DNA from: Pontibacter rufus
GTDB lineage: Bacteria > Bacteroidota > Bacteroidia > Cytophagales > Hymenobacteraceae
Length of the DNA stretch: 64,000 nt
Assembly: GCF_015694705.1 (NCBI RefSeq)
Contig: NZ_JADQDR010000001.1
Span: forward strand, 372,001 to 436,000
Direction: 5' to 3'
Position 1 is the stretch's first letter. The number at the start of each line of letters is the position of its first letter. The position numbers and the translations under genes were made by a program. A model generated the notes under the pieces. It did no database searches. It was not told the DNA's origin and saw only the letters and a list, made by a program, of their open reading frames with translations. Of this stretch, positions 55,010 through 63,879 are shown in pieces.

Positions 55010-55044
55010 AGTATGGCGACAAGGCACGGCTATAGATGAAATAT

Positions 55045-55073
55045 AAAGGCGACACGTGGGTGTCGCCTTTTTT
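55045..55073 (+). terminator. Terminator after the thioredoxin-like gene
   Basis: A perfect 11-bp stem (55045-55055 with 55060-55070) with a 4-base loop GTGG runs into a T tract. Confidence 0.88.
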
Positions 55074-55284
55074 ATGTTGCTGCAGCCTACCTGTACCTGC
55101 ATGGCCGGAGCAGACCCTATAATCAGTAATTGATACTAAGAGATCAGACAAAATAAATGATATACTTTAAATAGCTTATCATTAAGTATAAGTTGCTAAT
55201 TATCAGGCATAAGAACAATGAAAGTCTTGTTTCTAACGTCCCCGATGATCCACCTGATCTTATTTTTTACTTATACTTATATAC

Positions 55285-57228
55285 TTACCGCAGCACCACA
55301 TCGATAATCCTGTCGCCCACTTCCAGCTGGTGCACCACATCCATCCCCTCCACCACCTTGGCGAAGATAGTATAGCGGCCATCAAGGTGCGGCGTGGGCG
55401 AATGCGTGATAAACCACTGGTTGCTTTCGGTATCTTTGCCGGCGGAAGCCATGCCTACATAGCCTTCTTTATACTTGAGCGGAGCAAATTCGGAGCGGAT
55501 AGAGTAATCGGAGCTGCCCCAGCCATCGCCGCGCTTGTCGCCGCCCTGCGCCACAAAATTTGGTACCACCCGATGGAAGTATAAACTGTCAAAAAAGTCC
55601 TGCCTGGTCAGCGCAACAAAATTGGCTACGGAGCCCGGCGCATCTTCAACAAAAAGCTGCAGCACAATATCGCCTTTCTCTGTATGAATCACTACCTGCT
55701 GGTCTGCCGGGATGGCTTGTACCTGCGCCCAGTCGATGGGGTGTGTAAACGGATTTTCAGGTGTTTCGCCTTCGCCTTTCCCGCTCAGGAAGTTGATGGC
55801 TTTTTGCAGCTCAATGTTGGTTTCCATGTCGCGGGGCAGTTGTAGCTTTTGCTGGGCCTGCGTCAGGAAAGTAACGTTGCGGTAGTGACCGCGCAGGTTC
55901 AGTTTCGGATCGCGGATAGCGGCGGCCGACATACCCACTAGGGCCACATCGCCGGAGCCAATCCCTTTCCTGAAAATTTCTGCAAATTCATCCTCCAGGC
56001 CTTTCGGGAAATCAGGTTGCTGGCGCATGGTAAGCAGCGCATCCATAGCCGACGTAGAAATAACAGGCTGGGTGGCCGAAAACATCTCAGCCGCAATAAA
56101 CGGGTAGTTGTCGTAATTACCGGCAAGGCCTTTCAGCAGGGCGGCTTTGTCGTAAGGGTCGCGGGCATACTGGTACTGCTGCTTGTAGCGCTTGTTCAGG
56201 TACAGCTGGTTCTGAGGCTGGCTGTTGTGCAGAATCACCCATATCAGGTTGCCGCGCACCCGGGCATCCTGTAACTGCGGCAGCACCTGCAAAAGCGTAT
56301 CCGCGTTTATGCCCTCGGGGTGGGCCTGCAGGAATTCAGCGGTGGCTATGGCTGTGTTGATGTTCTTGTCCTGCAGGGCCGCAAGTATGGCAGGCCTGAT
56401 CTCTTTAAAGTCCAGCCCGGCCATGGCCCGTATGGCACTCAGGCGCACGCGGTAATCAGGGTCGCGCTGCACAATGCCGGAGAGGAAGCGCGCTTTATCC
56501 AAAGCTTTAACTTTGCTGAGTGCCTGCGTGGCGGCTATACGTACTTCAGGAGCTTTGTCGGTGGTGGCAGCGCTGAGAATGGCCTGGCGGTAGGGCGTGA
56601 GGTCCAGCTGCGCGACGCGCGTAAGGAAGTGTGCGGCTGCCAGCCGGGCCTCGTATGGGTTTTCAGGAGACAACAAACTGATAACCCGCTCCACGGCTTT
56701 GTCATTATACTGCTGGCGAAGCCCGGCACGGTAGAGGCCCCAAGCTTGCCCGGCCAGTGCTACCGGGTTTGGCGCCTCATAAGCCGCCAGGAAGCTGACG
56801 CCAGCCTGCGTGGCCACCTTGCCGAGGGCTTCCAGTAAGGCGGCCTGTACTGCCGGTTGCTGCTCCTGCTGCAGCCGTTGTATTATCCCGTGTTCAGCTT
56901 TGGCGTCACCCACCTGGCCCAGGGCATAGGCAGCGGCCTCCCGCACAACTTTTGCCGAATCGGTGAGCAGGCCCAGCAGCGGCGGTATGGCCAGGGTGTC
57001 CTGCACCGAGGCAAAGGCAATGGCCGCTTCGCGCCGGTACTGCGGTTTTGCATTGTTCAGATATGGCAGCAGCTCAGCTGTCTGGCGCTTATCCTGTAAA
57101 GTATAAATACGCTGCAGCACAGCATCATCAAATTTATTTACCGGCGGCACCTCCGGGCTTTGCTGCGGCAACTGCCGGCATCCCGCCAGTGCCAGGGCCG
57201 TAAACGCTAAAAAGTGGCGTATTTTCAT
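55285..57228 (-). CDS. HEAT-repeat and cyclophilin-type peptidyl-prolyl isomerase lipoprotein
   Basis: This 647-residue lipoprotein (signal FLAFTALALAGC, Cys at about residue 17) has HEAT repeats over about residues 40-480 (for example YRREAAIAFASVQDTLAIPPLLGLL and REAAAYALGQVGDAKA). A cyclophilin domain follows at about 495-647 (VVIHTEKGDIVLQLF, FHRVVPNFVAQGGD with the catalytic Arg, SNQWFITHSPTPHLDGRYTIFAKVVEG). It is placed at the envelope, probably folding outer-membrane or periplasmic proteins; the HEAT solenoid likely binds clients or partners. The substrate is not known. Confidence 0.9.
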   Translation of the reverse strand: MKIRHFLAFTALALAGCRQLPQQSPEVPPVNKFDDAVLQRIYTLQDKRQTAELLPYLNNAKPQYRREAAIAFASVQDTLAIPPLLGLLTDSAKVVREAAAYALGQVGDAKAEHGIIQRLQQEQQPAVQAALLEALGKVATQAGVSFLAAYEAPNPVALAGQAWGLYRAGLRQQYNDKAVERVISLLSPENPYEARLAAAHFLTRVAQLDLTPYRQAILSAATTDKAPEVRIAATQALSKVKALDKARFLSGIVQRDPDYRVRLSAIRAMAGLDFKEIRPAILAALQDKNINTAIATAEFLQAHPEGINADTLLQVLPQLQDARVRGNLIWVILHNSQPQNQLYLNKRYKQQYQYARDPYDKAALLKGLAGNYDNYPFIAAEMFSATQPVISTSAMDALLTMRQQPDFPKGLEDEFAEIFRKGIGSGDVALVGMSAAAIRDPKLNLRGHYRNVTFLTQAQQKLQLPRDMETNIELQKAINFLSGKGEGETPENPFTHPIDWAQVQAIPADQQVVIHTEKGDIVLQLFVEDAPGSVANFVALTRQDFFDSLYFHRVVPNFVAQGGDKRGDGWGSSDYSIRSEFAPLKYKEGYVGMASAGKDTESNQWFITHSPTPHLDGRYTIFAKVVEGMDVVHQLEVGDRIIDVVLR

Positions 57229-57604
57229 GTATGGGTTTTGTTTTGCCTGTCAATATAAGCAAAAACCGGCATCAAGGCCTTTTTTGCTTAAAGAGCAGCT
57301 TATGTTAAAAAAAATCGTGAGGCATTATGTTTGGAAATATACAAGTAATAGTTATATTTCGGACGAATTGGAACAAAAACATAAAAATAGAAGTTTGTAT
57401 AAATATTTTTAGAATGATGTAGCTTAAAGCATCGTAAAATGAGTTCCTTTTCACCAAGTCCGCGCCTTACATACCTACAACACCGAATACAGCTCCGGCT
57501 GCCGGTAAAAAAAGTGAAAAATCAGATTGAGGAAAGATTAACAGACACAGGAGCGCCTGAAAATAAGATTTTAAAAATATCAACACTATAATAAATTAAA
57601 CGGT
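57229..57604. other. AT-rich intergenic region
   Basis: About 375 bases between divergent genes. It is AT-rich, with a 36-codon frame near 57303 that lacks support. No clear promoter hexamers or hairpins were found. Confidence 0.45.
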
Positions 57605-58099
57605 ATGTATGTATCCCTGTATTCTTCAAAAAAGCTTAGACAAACCAAAAAATTCATGCTGCTTTCAGGTATATTTCTGATAGGAGGAGGGGCATACGCC
57701 CTGCTGCGGGAGGTGCTATGGGAAGACCATTTCAGGGCAGGCTGGGCAATTGCCAGTGTGGTAGTGCTGCTGGCAGGCCTGATCTGGACGGCACTGGCTA
57801 CCGACAAGATTTTGCTAAAGGATGCTTATTTCTCTATGACGCCGGAGCGCATCGCATACAGGGTGGCCTTGTTGGGGCGTGAGCGCGTACTGCCCTGGCA
57901 GCAGGTTATGAAAGTATGGATAACGAATTACTTTGTGGTTTTTGAAATGGAAAACAGCAAGCCCGTTATACTGCGGCTGGGCAGCATACAGCAGGAAGAT
58001 GTGGCCCGCCATGTGGCCGGCAGCCTGCGTTTGGCAGCCTTGGAAAAGAATATTCCTATTAATGGCGTAGTTGGCCAACCACAGTCGGTTGTGGTCTAG
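57605..58099 (+). CDS. Two-helix membrane protein with PH-like tail (STM3941-like)
   Basis: This 164-residue protein has two transmembrane segments (about 18-38, MLLSGIFLIGGGAYALL, and 45-65, GWAIASVVVLLAGLIWTAL). A soluble C-terminal domain follows, with KDAYFSMTPERIAYRVALLGRERVLPWQQVMKVWI resembling the bacterial PH-like proteins of the STM3941 group. The function of such proteins is unknown. It is closed by a strong terminator shared with the convergent lipoprotein gene. Confidence 0.7.
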   Translation: MYVSLYSSKKLRQTKKFMLLSGIFLIGGGAYALLREVLWEDHFRAGWAIASVVVLLAGLIWTALATDKILLKDAYFSMTPERIAYRVALLGRERVLPWQQVMKVWITNYFVVFEMENSKPVILRLGSIQQEDVARHVAGSLRLAALEKNIPINGVVGQPQSVVV

Positions 58100-58114
58100 G
58101 TTTTGCCGTTACAT

Positions 58115-58153
58115 AAAAAGGGCTGCTGCCAGCGTATGGCAGCAGCCCTTTTT
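58115..58153. terminator. Bidirectional terminator
   Basis: A perfect 16-bp stem (58115-58130 with 58138-58153) with a 7-base loop AGCGTAT has A and T runs on both sides, between convergent genes. Confidence 0.92.
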
Positions 58154-58155
58154 GT

Positions 58156-58929
58156 TTAATCTCCGGATACCAAAGCTGTCATCAGCCACTGGCCCTGCTT
58201 GTTTTTGTTGAAGATGGCGCGGTAACCGACGGGGCTGTACAGGTCGCTTTTGTGAAGATAACCTCTCAACTGCCCGTCGGGCGAGGCGACATACCACCAT
58301 TCTTTTTCGCGCACAGTGTCCTGCTGTGGGTATGATTTGCTGTAATCCACTTTCAGAATTACCCTGCCCAGCGCGCAGACGGCGGCCGCACTGACAGCAG
58401 GTTCCGCGCGAAGTATGGCACCATCGTGCACCACAGCGCTGTAGGTAAAAGCATCCAGCGAATCGGGCCAGGCGCTGTACACGTATGGCAGCGCAAAGTT
58501 GCTGCTGTCTCCCTGCTGCATAGGAGTGCCGCCCAATTCCAGCATTTGGTGCAACAGCGGCCATAGTTCGGAGCCTTTGGCTGCAGGGTTCCATCGCTCC
58601 TTAAAACCTTCTAGGCCCCCGCTGCCGTCAAAGCCGGTGGCAATGTTAGGGTCGAGCAGCGTGAGGAGCTTTGATGCGTCCTGTTGTTGTACCGCCAATT
58701 CCAGTTCCCGGAGGTAAGCCTGCAAAGAAGCATCTTTAATAGGTTCTGTGGGTGGTGCAAATATGGGAGCATTGCTTTGGCAGCTATCTGGGTTGTGAAG
58801 GCTTGCCGCGGTGGTAATATCTGCCGGTGTAGCAGTTATGGATGCATCCTGTTGCTGTTTGGGATTGCTGGTTTGGGAGCAAGCGGCGAGGTGCAGCAGG
58901 AGTATGGCCGCAAAAGCTGTCTTTTTCAT
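58156..58929 (-). CDS. Hypothetical lipoprotein with SH3-like domain
   Basis: This 257-residue lipoprotein (signal LLLHLAAC, Cys about residue 17) has a Gln/Thr-rich linker to about residue 60. A helical middle (AYLRELELAVQQQDASKLLTLLDP) is followed by an SH3-like segment (residues 165-235, GAILRAEPAVSAAAVCALGRVILKVDYSK, then EWWYVASPDGQLRGYLHKSDLYSP). SH3-like domains often bind cell-wall peptides, so a peptidoglycan-associated role is possible. I do not recognise a named family. Confidence 0.78.
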   Translation of the reverse strand: MKKTAFAAILLLHLAACSQTSNPKQQQDASITATPADITTAASLHNPDSCQSNAPIFAPPTEPIKDASLQAYLRELELAVQQQDASKLLTLLDPNIATGFDGSGGLEGFKERWNPAAKGSELWPLLHQMLELGGTPMQQGDSSNFALPYVYSAWPDSLDAFTYSAVVHDGAILRAEPAVSAAAVCALGRVILKVDYSKSYPQQDTVREKEWWYVASPDGQLRGYLHKSDLYSPVGYRAIFNKNKQGQWLMTALVSGD

Positions 58930-59110
58930 AGTGTGTTGGTGAAGTATAGGTTCACTGTTGCCAGGCTTATACGTGGCTGAGGCGGTTTATACCTGTTTCG
59001 GCAGTCTTATACTTTCGGGAGGTTTGGAAAAGGTATGGGCCATGAAATAGCGGGCCGGCAATAGCAACCTGTATTCTCAGGTATGCCAGGTATGGAATGT
59101 GAGTCAGAAT

Positions 59111-59182
59111 AGCCCATAAACAAAAAAGGCAAAGCTTTACGCTTTGCCTTTGTGGAGAATATCGGAGTCGAACCGATGACCT
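59111..59182. repeat. 72-bp direct repeat, copy 1 (tRNA 3' part plus terminator)
   Basis: This copy is identical to 59450-59521 except for one base (59140 versus 59479). It contains, on the minus strand, the 3' half of a tRNA-Ala-like sequence, a terminator hairpin and the first bases of a GIY-YIG reading frame (ATGGGCTA). The two copies flank the GIY-YIG gene at a 339-base period. Confidence 0.85.
59121..59151 (-). terminator. Hairpin downstream of the tRNA-like sequence
   Basis: An 11-bp stem (59125-59135 with 59141-59151) with loop TTTAC runs into a T tract on the minus strand. It is the same hairpin as at 59464-59490. Confidence 0.75.
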
Positions 59183-59227
59183 TCCCGAAAGCATTCGGGA
59201 CGCTCTAACCAGCTGAGCTAATCAACC
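59153..59227 (-). pseudogene. tRNA-Ala-like sequence with palindromic anticodon arm
   Basis: Read on the minus strand, 75 bases have an intact tRNA D arm (GCTC/GAGC) and T arm (ATCGG, TTCGACT, CCGAT). The 5' end (GGTTGAT) mispairs with the 3' end (ATTCTCC) at two acceptor positions. The anticodon arm is replaced by a perfect palindrome, TCCCGAA-TGCT-TTCGGGA, one base too long for a 5+7+5 arm and with no usable anticodon. The 5' part also encodes the last codons of the GIY-YIG protein. It is probably non-functional as a tRNA; a structural RNA role is not excluded. Confidence 0.6.
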
Positions 59228-59449
59228 ATTCGATATACTTCCGGCTCTTTTTCTTCTTGATTCCGATTTCCCGGCTTATAGCGGTTAAGCGTGTTTCAAA
59301 AGTTTCAGTGTGTTTTATCTGCCAGGGAATGCCCCCTTTGGTTGATTTGTTTCTGCCGCTATTATGCTGCATTATACGGACCTCCATATCTTCACAACTG
59401 CCAATGTAGTAGCGGTCGAGTTTCTCTGAATAGAGGATGTAAGTATAGT

Positions 59450-59456
<7 letters not shown>
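59205..59456 (-). CDS. GIY-YIG nuclease family protein
   Basis: This 83-residue protein is a single GIY-YIG domain. YTYILYSEKLDRYYIGSCED gives the two strands (YIL and YIG variants of GIY and YIG). The catalytic Arg is in MEVRIMQHNSGRNKSTKGG, and the Glu is in SREIGIKKKKSRKYIEWL. ATG 59456 starts only a few bases after the terminator of the upstream tRNA-Ala. A longer frame from 59537 translates the tRNA and is not credible. The last residues (LISSAG, stop 59205-59207) are encoded by the 5' part of a tRNA-like sequence. Family members are small nucleases of mostly unknown role. The placement suggests a tRNA-targeting selfish element. Confidence 0.85.
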
Positions 59457-59567
<111 letters not shown>

Positions 59568-59578
59568 GTATAAAATAA

Positions 59579-59643
59579 GAACGTCGAACTGCTGACCTTC
59601 CCGAAAGCATTCGGGACACTTTAGCCAGCTGAGCTAATCCCCC
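59579..59643 (-). pseudogene. Truncated tRNA-Ala-like remnant
   Basis: On the minus strand it begins GGGGGAT with a D arm as in the intact tRNA-Ala. It carries the same palindromic anticodon arm as 59153-59227, then loses the T-arm pairing (AGCAGTTCGACGTTCT) and the acceptor 3' strand. It lies 13 bases before the intact tRNA-Ala. It is a broken copy. Confidence 0.7.
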
Positions 59644-59711
59644 AAATGTTAGTGGCACAAAAATAGTATAAATTTCTACAATCCAAAAGCCACGTAATAG
59701 ATTTTGAAAAT

Positions 59712-59743
59712 AAAAAAGGGACAGCTACTGCTGTCCCTTTTTT
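59712..59743 (-). terminator. Terminator of the Oar-like receptor gene
   Basis: A perfect 13-bp stem (59712-59724 with 59731-59743) with a 6-base loop is followed on the minus strand by a T run, 18 bases past the stop codon. Confidence 0.9.
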
Positions 59744-59760
59744 GAAGTATAAAGTTCTGC

Positions 59761-62700
59761 TTAGTTAAAGATATAACGCAGACCCAATTGCATGCTCCAG
59801 GTGCTGGAGAGCGAAACATTGTCGCGGTACGGTGTTTCCGGCAGAATCGTGTTGCCTGCGCTGTCACGGACAGTGATCATGTTAAAGGATGGCACACCTT
59901 CTGGTGTTACACTGGCAACTTTCAATAAGCCATAGTTATAGATAGAGCCACCGTTCAGCTGCTGGTATACGCCCCAGTCTGAGCTTATCAGGTTGCCCAG
60001 GTTGGTTACGTCTACGCTGAATTGAAGCGAATTGCGCTTGCCGCCAATGTTGGTGAACACATCCTGCAATAATCTCAGATCTACGCGGTTGAACCAAGGC
60101 ATCAAACCATTGTTACGCTCCACATAACCGCCTCTGCTATTTTGTAAGGCTTTGTCGTTGCTAATGAAGTTGTTGAAAGCCTCGCGTTGCTGCGCTGCCG
60201 TAAATATTACTTCTCCGTCATCGGTGATATCAACAAAGTTAAGCTCTTCTGAAGTAGAGGGAATGTACAGCAGGTCGCTGCTTACGCCGTCTTTGTTCAA
60301 ATCGCCGTTGGTGGTGTAAGAGAAGCGTCCTTGCGAAGCACCCTCGTAGAACAACGACAGCGTAGTGGCCAGGTGGTTGGCATACTCAAGGCGGTAAGCA
60401 GCATTCGCTACAATACGGTGAGGTATCTCAAACTGAGAGATGCCCATCAGCAATTCATTTGGATCGTTTACGGAATAATTGTTAGCCCATGCAGATCCGG
60501 CGCTCGAACCCGGGTTGCCGGTGATGTCTCTGGCGCGGGTATAAGTATAGTATACTGAACCAAAGAAGCCTCTTCTGGCAGGAAGTGAAAGACCAACCGT
60601 GGCCGACAGTGAACTTCCTTTGTTGGTGTTGCTCAATACAATGGCGTCGCCGGTAGCGTCAGTATAGTAGGTATCGGCTTTGCCATTCCAGAAATCTCGG
60701 TTATCGCCGGCATAGTTCATTTGCTGTGTAGCAGGCTTCCTGTTGGCGTTAAACTGATAAGTGCCAACCAAATCTTTGGTATACAACAGGTCTGCAATAG
60801 CTGTCAGCGGCGTGCCAGGGATAGTATAATCGGCGCCTAAGCTGCTTCTCCATACCTGTGGCATTTTAAAGTCACGGTCTACCAGGGCAAAGCTGCCCGG
60901 CGCACCGGCATTTGGCGATTTGATAAATACATCGGATGGGCCATTCGCTAACCAGTATAAAGGATCCGGGTTAAACCTGATTTGGTCCAGGGCGCTGGCC
61001 GGAACACCTTCCAGCACGTTCTGAATTACACCGGCATTGGTTGGCATGTTGGTAAGCCACACAAATGGCACACGGCCTGAGAAGATACCGGTACCGCCAC
61101 GCAGCTGCAGCGAACCATCCGGCAATGCATCTAAATTGAAACCAAAGCGTGGAGACAGCAATATTCTGGATTTAGGCCACTCGCCGCTAGCGTATGATTT
61201 CTCATTTCCATCCGGATCCAGCAAGGTTAATGCATCAATAGACGGGTTAGACGTAAGATCATTCATGTAAACAGGAAGCTCTGCACGCAGGCCCAGTGTT
61301 ATGCTCAGGCGCTCGTCTACGGCAAGTTTATCCTGTACATAAAGGCTGGCCATGCCGAAGTTGATGCGCGAGTATGGGTCCTGGCCTTCGTAAGGATAAG
61401 TAAGGCCAAACTGTGTTGGTGCAGCGTTGTTCAGGAAATCGTCTACAGAAGCGTATCTGTAATAAGATGTGCCGTAGCGCTGATAGCTGTTGCCAAACTT
61501 CTGTATCTCAAAGCTGGCGCCTGCTGTAATGGTGTTTTTGCCGGCAAGGTACGTAAGGTTGTCAATGAAGGAATAATTGTCGTTAATCACATCATTGCCG
61601 TAAGTAAACAGCTCATAACCAAAGTTCATGTACTGGTCGCCATCTTTCCAGATATCCACGAAGGGGAAAATCTCGCTTGGCGAAGTACGGGTATCCTGGA
61701 TGCGGGTATAGCTGGCCAGGAACTGGTTTGATATTTTAGAAGAGAAGTTGCTGTTCAGTTCTGCCGTAAGCGAGCGAACCGTGTTTTCAAAGCCGTAATT
61801 CGATTTTGAGAACGACAGCGCGTTATCGCTGATACGGCCTGAAGAAGCGCGTGGGTTTGGTGCAGAACTGGCGTTTACGGTCTGGTCGCTGGTGCCTACT
61901 ACCTGGTTGTAACGGATAGTAAATTTGTGCTGGTCGCTGATGTTCCAGTCCAAACGGGCCAGGATTTTGGTGTTCGCGTTGTTAAAATCGTTCGCATAAT
62001 TCTCATAAGTGCCCGGATCGTAACTGTAATTCTTGAGCAGATACTGGCGTACCCTGTCCAGGTCTTCTGCCGTGGTTCTTGATACGTTCGGGCCGCTCAC
62101 AAGCCGGCGGTTTGCAATTCTGTTGATACCCGGATATGTTTCTGTCTCGTGCTCGTAGTTGGCAAAGAAGAACAGTTTGTTTTTAATGATGGGTCCTCCC
62201 AAACGGGCGCCATAAATTACGTTTGACCGGTCGGCCTGCTCCGGCAGTTCCTCGTCGCCTACTTTAGTACCGTTAAAATTCTGATTCCGGTAAAAAGTAT
62301 ACACAGAACCTGAGAACTCGTTTGTGCCGCTACGGGTAACAGCATTGATACCGGCGCCGGTAAAACCAGACTGGCGCACATCATAAGGCGCAATATTTAC
62401 AGAGATTTCCTCAATGGCATCCAGTGAAATTGGCTGCGAAGAGCCACCCGGAAGCGGGTTGGAGCTTAAGCCAAAAGCATTGTTGAAGTTAGCTCCGTCT
62501 ACCTGCAGGTTGTTGAAGCGGGCATCGCGGCCGGCAAAACTGTTTCCGTTGGCTTGCGGCGTAATGCGGGTAAAATCCGTAACGCTTCGTGAGATGGTAG
62601 GCAGTGTGGTGATCTGCTCGGTGCTTACGTTGGTTGCAGCCCCTGTTTTATTTGCATTAAAAACCGAGGACTGGTCTGCCGAAACTACCACCTCCTGTAA

Positions 62701-63048
62701 ATCGGTGCCGGATTCAGATAAAGTAGCTTCCAGTTCATATGGCACACCTAATTTTAAATTGATGTTGCTATAGGTCTTGGGCTGGTAACCAATATAGCTT
62801 ACTTCAATTGCATAAGGGCCGCCTGTACGCACGTTAGCAATGTTAAAACGGCCATCGGCGTTGGTTACAGCTCCGTAAGTTGTGCCGGAGGGTTGGTGTG
62901 TGGCTCTTACAGTTGCACCAATAAGGGGCGCCCCCTGCTGATCCCTGACGGACCCGTTGATACTACTCGTTGTTACCTGTGCCCAGGCTAACTGCAGCGG
63001 CAGCAGCATGACCAGGCACAGAACCAGGCTCTTGTAAATAGTTCTCAT
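59761..63048 (-). CDS. Oar-like TonB-dependent receptor with carboxypeptidase-like domain
   Basis: This is a 1095-residue outer-membrane protein. The signal peptide is MRTIYKSLVLCLVMLLPLQLAWAQ. A CarboxypepD_reg domain (about 25-110, SSINGSVRDQQGAPLIGATV) is followed by a TonB box region (LQEVVVSADQSS) and a plug with FAGRDARFNNLQVDGANFNN, typical of Oar/OmpA-related TonB receptors. A long barrel ends in LGLRYIFN. ATG 63048 is preferred over 63075 because a -7 element covers 63073-63080. Oar-like proteins act in protease secretion or uptake in some species. There is no SusD partner. The ligand is unknown. Confidence 0.92.
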   Translation of the reverse strand: MRTIYKSLVLCLVMLLPLQLAWAQVTTSSINGSVRDQQGAPLIGATVRATHQPSGTTYGAVTNADGRFNIANVRTGGPYAIEVSYIGYQPKTYSNINLKLGVPYELEATLSESGTDLQEVVVSADQSSVFNANKTGAATNVSTEQITTLPTISRSVTDFTRITPQANGNSFAGRDARFNNLQVDGANFNNAFGLSSNPLPGGSSQPISLDAIEEISVNIAPYDVRQSGFTGAGINAVTRSGTNEFSGSVYTFYRNQNFNGTKVGDEELPEQADRSNVIYGARLGGPIIKNKLFFFANYEHETETYPGINRIANRRLVSGPNVSRTTAEDLDRVRQYLLKNYSYDPGTYENYANDFNNANTKILARLDWNISDQHKFTIRYNQVVGTSDQTVNASSAPNPRASSGRISDNALSFSKSNYGFENTVRSLTAELNSNFSSKISNQFLASYTRIQDTRTSPSEIFPFVDIWKDGDQYMNFGYELFTYGNDVINDNYSFIDNLTYLAGKNTITAGASFEIQKFGNSYQRYGTSYYRYASVDDFLNNAAPTQFGLTYPYEGQDPYSRINFGMASLYVQDKLAVDERLSITLGLRAELPVYMNDLTSNPSIDALTLLDPDGNEKSYASGEWPKSRILLSPRFGFNLDALPDGSLQLRGGTGIFSGRVPFVWLTNMPTNAGVIQNVLEGVPASALDQIRFNPDPLYWLANGPSDVFIKSPNAGAPGSFALVDRDFKMPQVWRSSLGADYTIPGTPLTAIADLLYTKDLVGTYQFNANRKPATQQMNYAGDNRDFWNGKADTYYTDATGDAIVLSNTNKGSSLSATVGLSLPARRGFFGSVYYTYTRARDITGNPGSSAGSAWANNYSVNDPNELLMGISQFEIPHRIVANAAYRLEYANHLATTLSLFYEGASQGRFSYTTNGDLNKDGVSSDLLYIPSTSEELNFVDITDDGEVIFTAAQQREAFNNFISNDKALQNSRGGYVERNNGLMPWFNRVDLRLLQDVFTNIGGKRNSLQFSVDVTNLGNLISSDWGVYQQLNGGSIYNYGLLKVASVTPEGVPSFNMITVRDSAGNTILPETPYRDNVSLSSTWSMQLGLRYIFN

Positions 63049-63072
63049 AAATACGATTAAGTAATTTTTTGG

Positions 63073-63080
63073 CAAAATTA
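63073..63080 (-). promoter_or_regulatory. -7 element of the Oar-like gene
   Basis: The minus strand reads TAATTTTG, matching TAnnTTTG, about 25 bases before ATG 63048. No clear -33 was found. Confidence 0.45.
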
Positions 63081-63185
63081 TTCATAAAGAATTTAAAACA
63101 CCTTATCTATCTGTTAATTTAAAGTTAAGATAAGTATTTTTTTTATGAGGTACCACTATCTGCCAATAAATCAAATCGTTATGGT

Positions 63186-63809
63186 CTATAAAGGCGGCCG
63201 CACAGCTTTGATAAACAGTTTCTGGAAGTAATCTGAATAGAGGTTATTTTCTGTTACGCCCAGTGAGGTGGAAGCATGTATAAACCGTACTTCCTCATCG
63301 CTGATAACCTCTGTTACCATACCCACATGCGTTACCTCATTGCTGAACCTGTTAGCGCCGAAGAAAACCAGGTCGCCCTCACGTATGTTCTTTAACTTTA
63401 CTTTTTTGCCATAATGGCTTTGCTCTTCGGAGGTGCGGGGTAGCGGAACATCTATACTCTGGAACGAGGTGCAAAGCAGGCCGGAGCAGTCCATGCCCAC
63501 ACGGGTGGTGCCGCCCCATTTGTAAGGCACACCGGTATAAGAGCGGGCTGTTTCGATAACGGTACTGATCTGGGCGCCTGGGTTGCGTGAAACGCGGGCG
63601 CGGCGGCTGTGGTCTTTGGACGCGGCAATGCTGCGGCTGTCATCTCTGTTGTGGCGCCCTTTGCGCTGCTGGCGTTTGGCGGCGGCTATTTCGCGGGCTG
63701 ATCTGTACGTTTCGCCGCGCTTGCTGAAAACCGGCTGTGAGGTCTGGCAGGAAGCCATCAGGACCAGGAAAAAGATTAGCAGGGCTGATGTCGTAAATAG
63801 TGTTCTCAA
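63186..63809 (-). CDS. NlpC/P60 family lipoprotein (cell-wall peptidase)
   Basis: This 207-residue lipoprotein has signal LIFFLVLMASC (C21). A very basic linker (residues 40-78, rich in Arg/Lys/Ser) is followed by an NlpC/P60 domain from about 80. Catalytic C108 is in VGMDCSGLL, H161 in EVTHVGMV, and H178 in RFIHAST is the third polar position. It cleaves peptidoglycan stem peptides in the periplasm and is probably a gamma-D-glutamyl-diamino-acid endopeptidase. The basic linker may bind the cell wall or nucleic acid. Confidence 0.92.
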   Translation of the reverse strand: MRTLFTTSALLIFFLVLMASCQTSQPVFSKRGETYRSAREIAAAKRQQRKGRHNRDDSRSIAASKDHSRRARVSRNPGAQISTVIETARSYTGVPYKWGGTTRVGMDCSGLLCTSFQSIDVPLPRTSEEQSHYGKKVKLKNIREGDLVFFGANRFSNEVTHVGMVTEVISDEEVRFIHASTSLGVTENNLYSDYFQKLFIKAVRPPL

Positions 63810-63879
63810 AGCTTACCTTGGCAAAAGTGAAACAAAGTATAATAAGTGGCTAAATTAACGATTCAGATTCTTTTTAAAA

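Noticed and set aside
55193..55375. 60-codon plus-strand frame
   Set aside because: It overlaps the end of the cyclophilin gene and has no supporting feature.
58967..59194. 75-codon minus-strand frame
   Set aside because: It translates a tRNA-like sequence, its terminator and spacer DNA.
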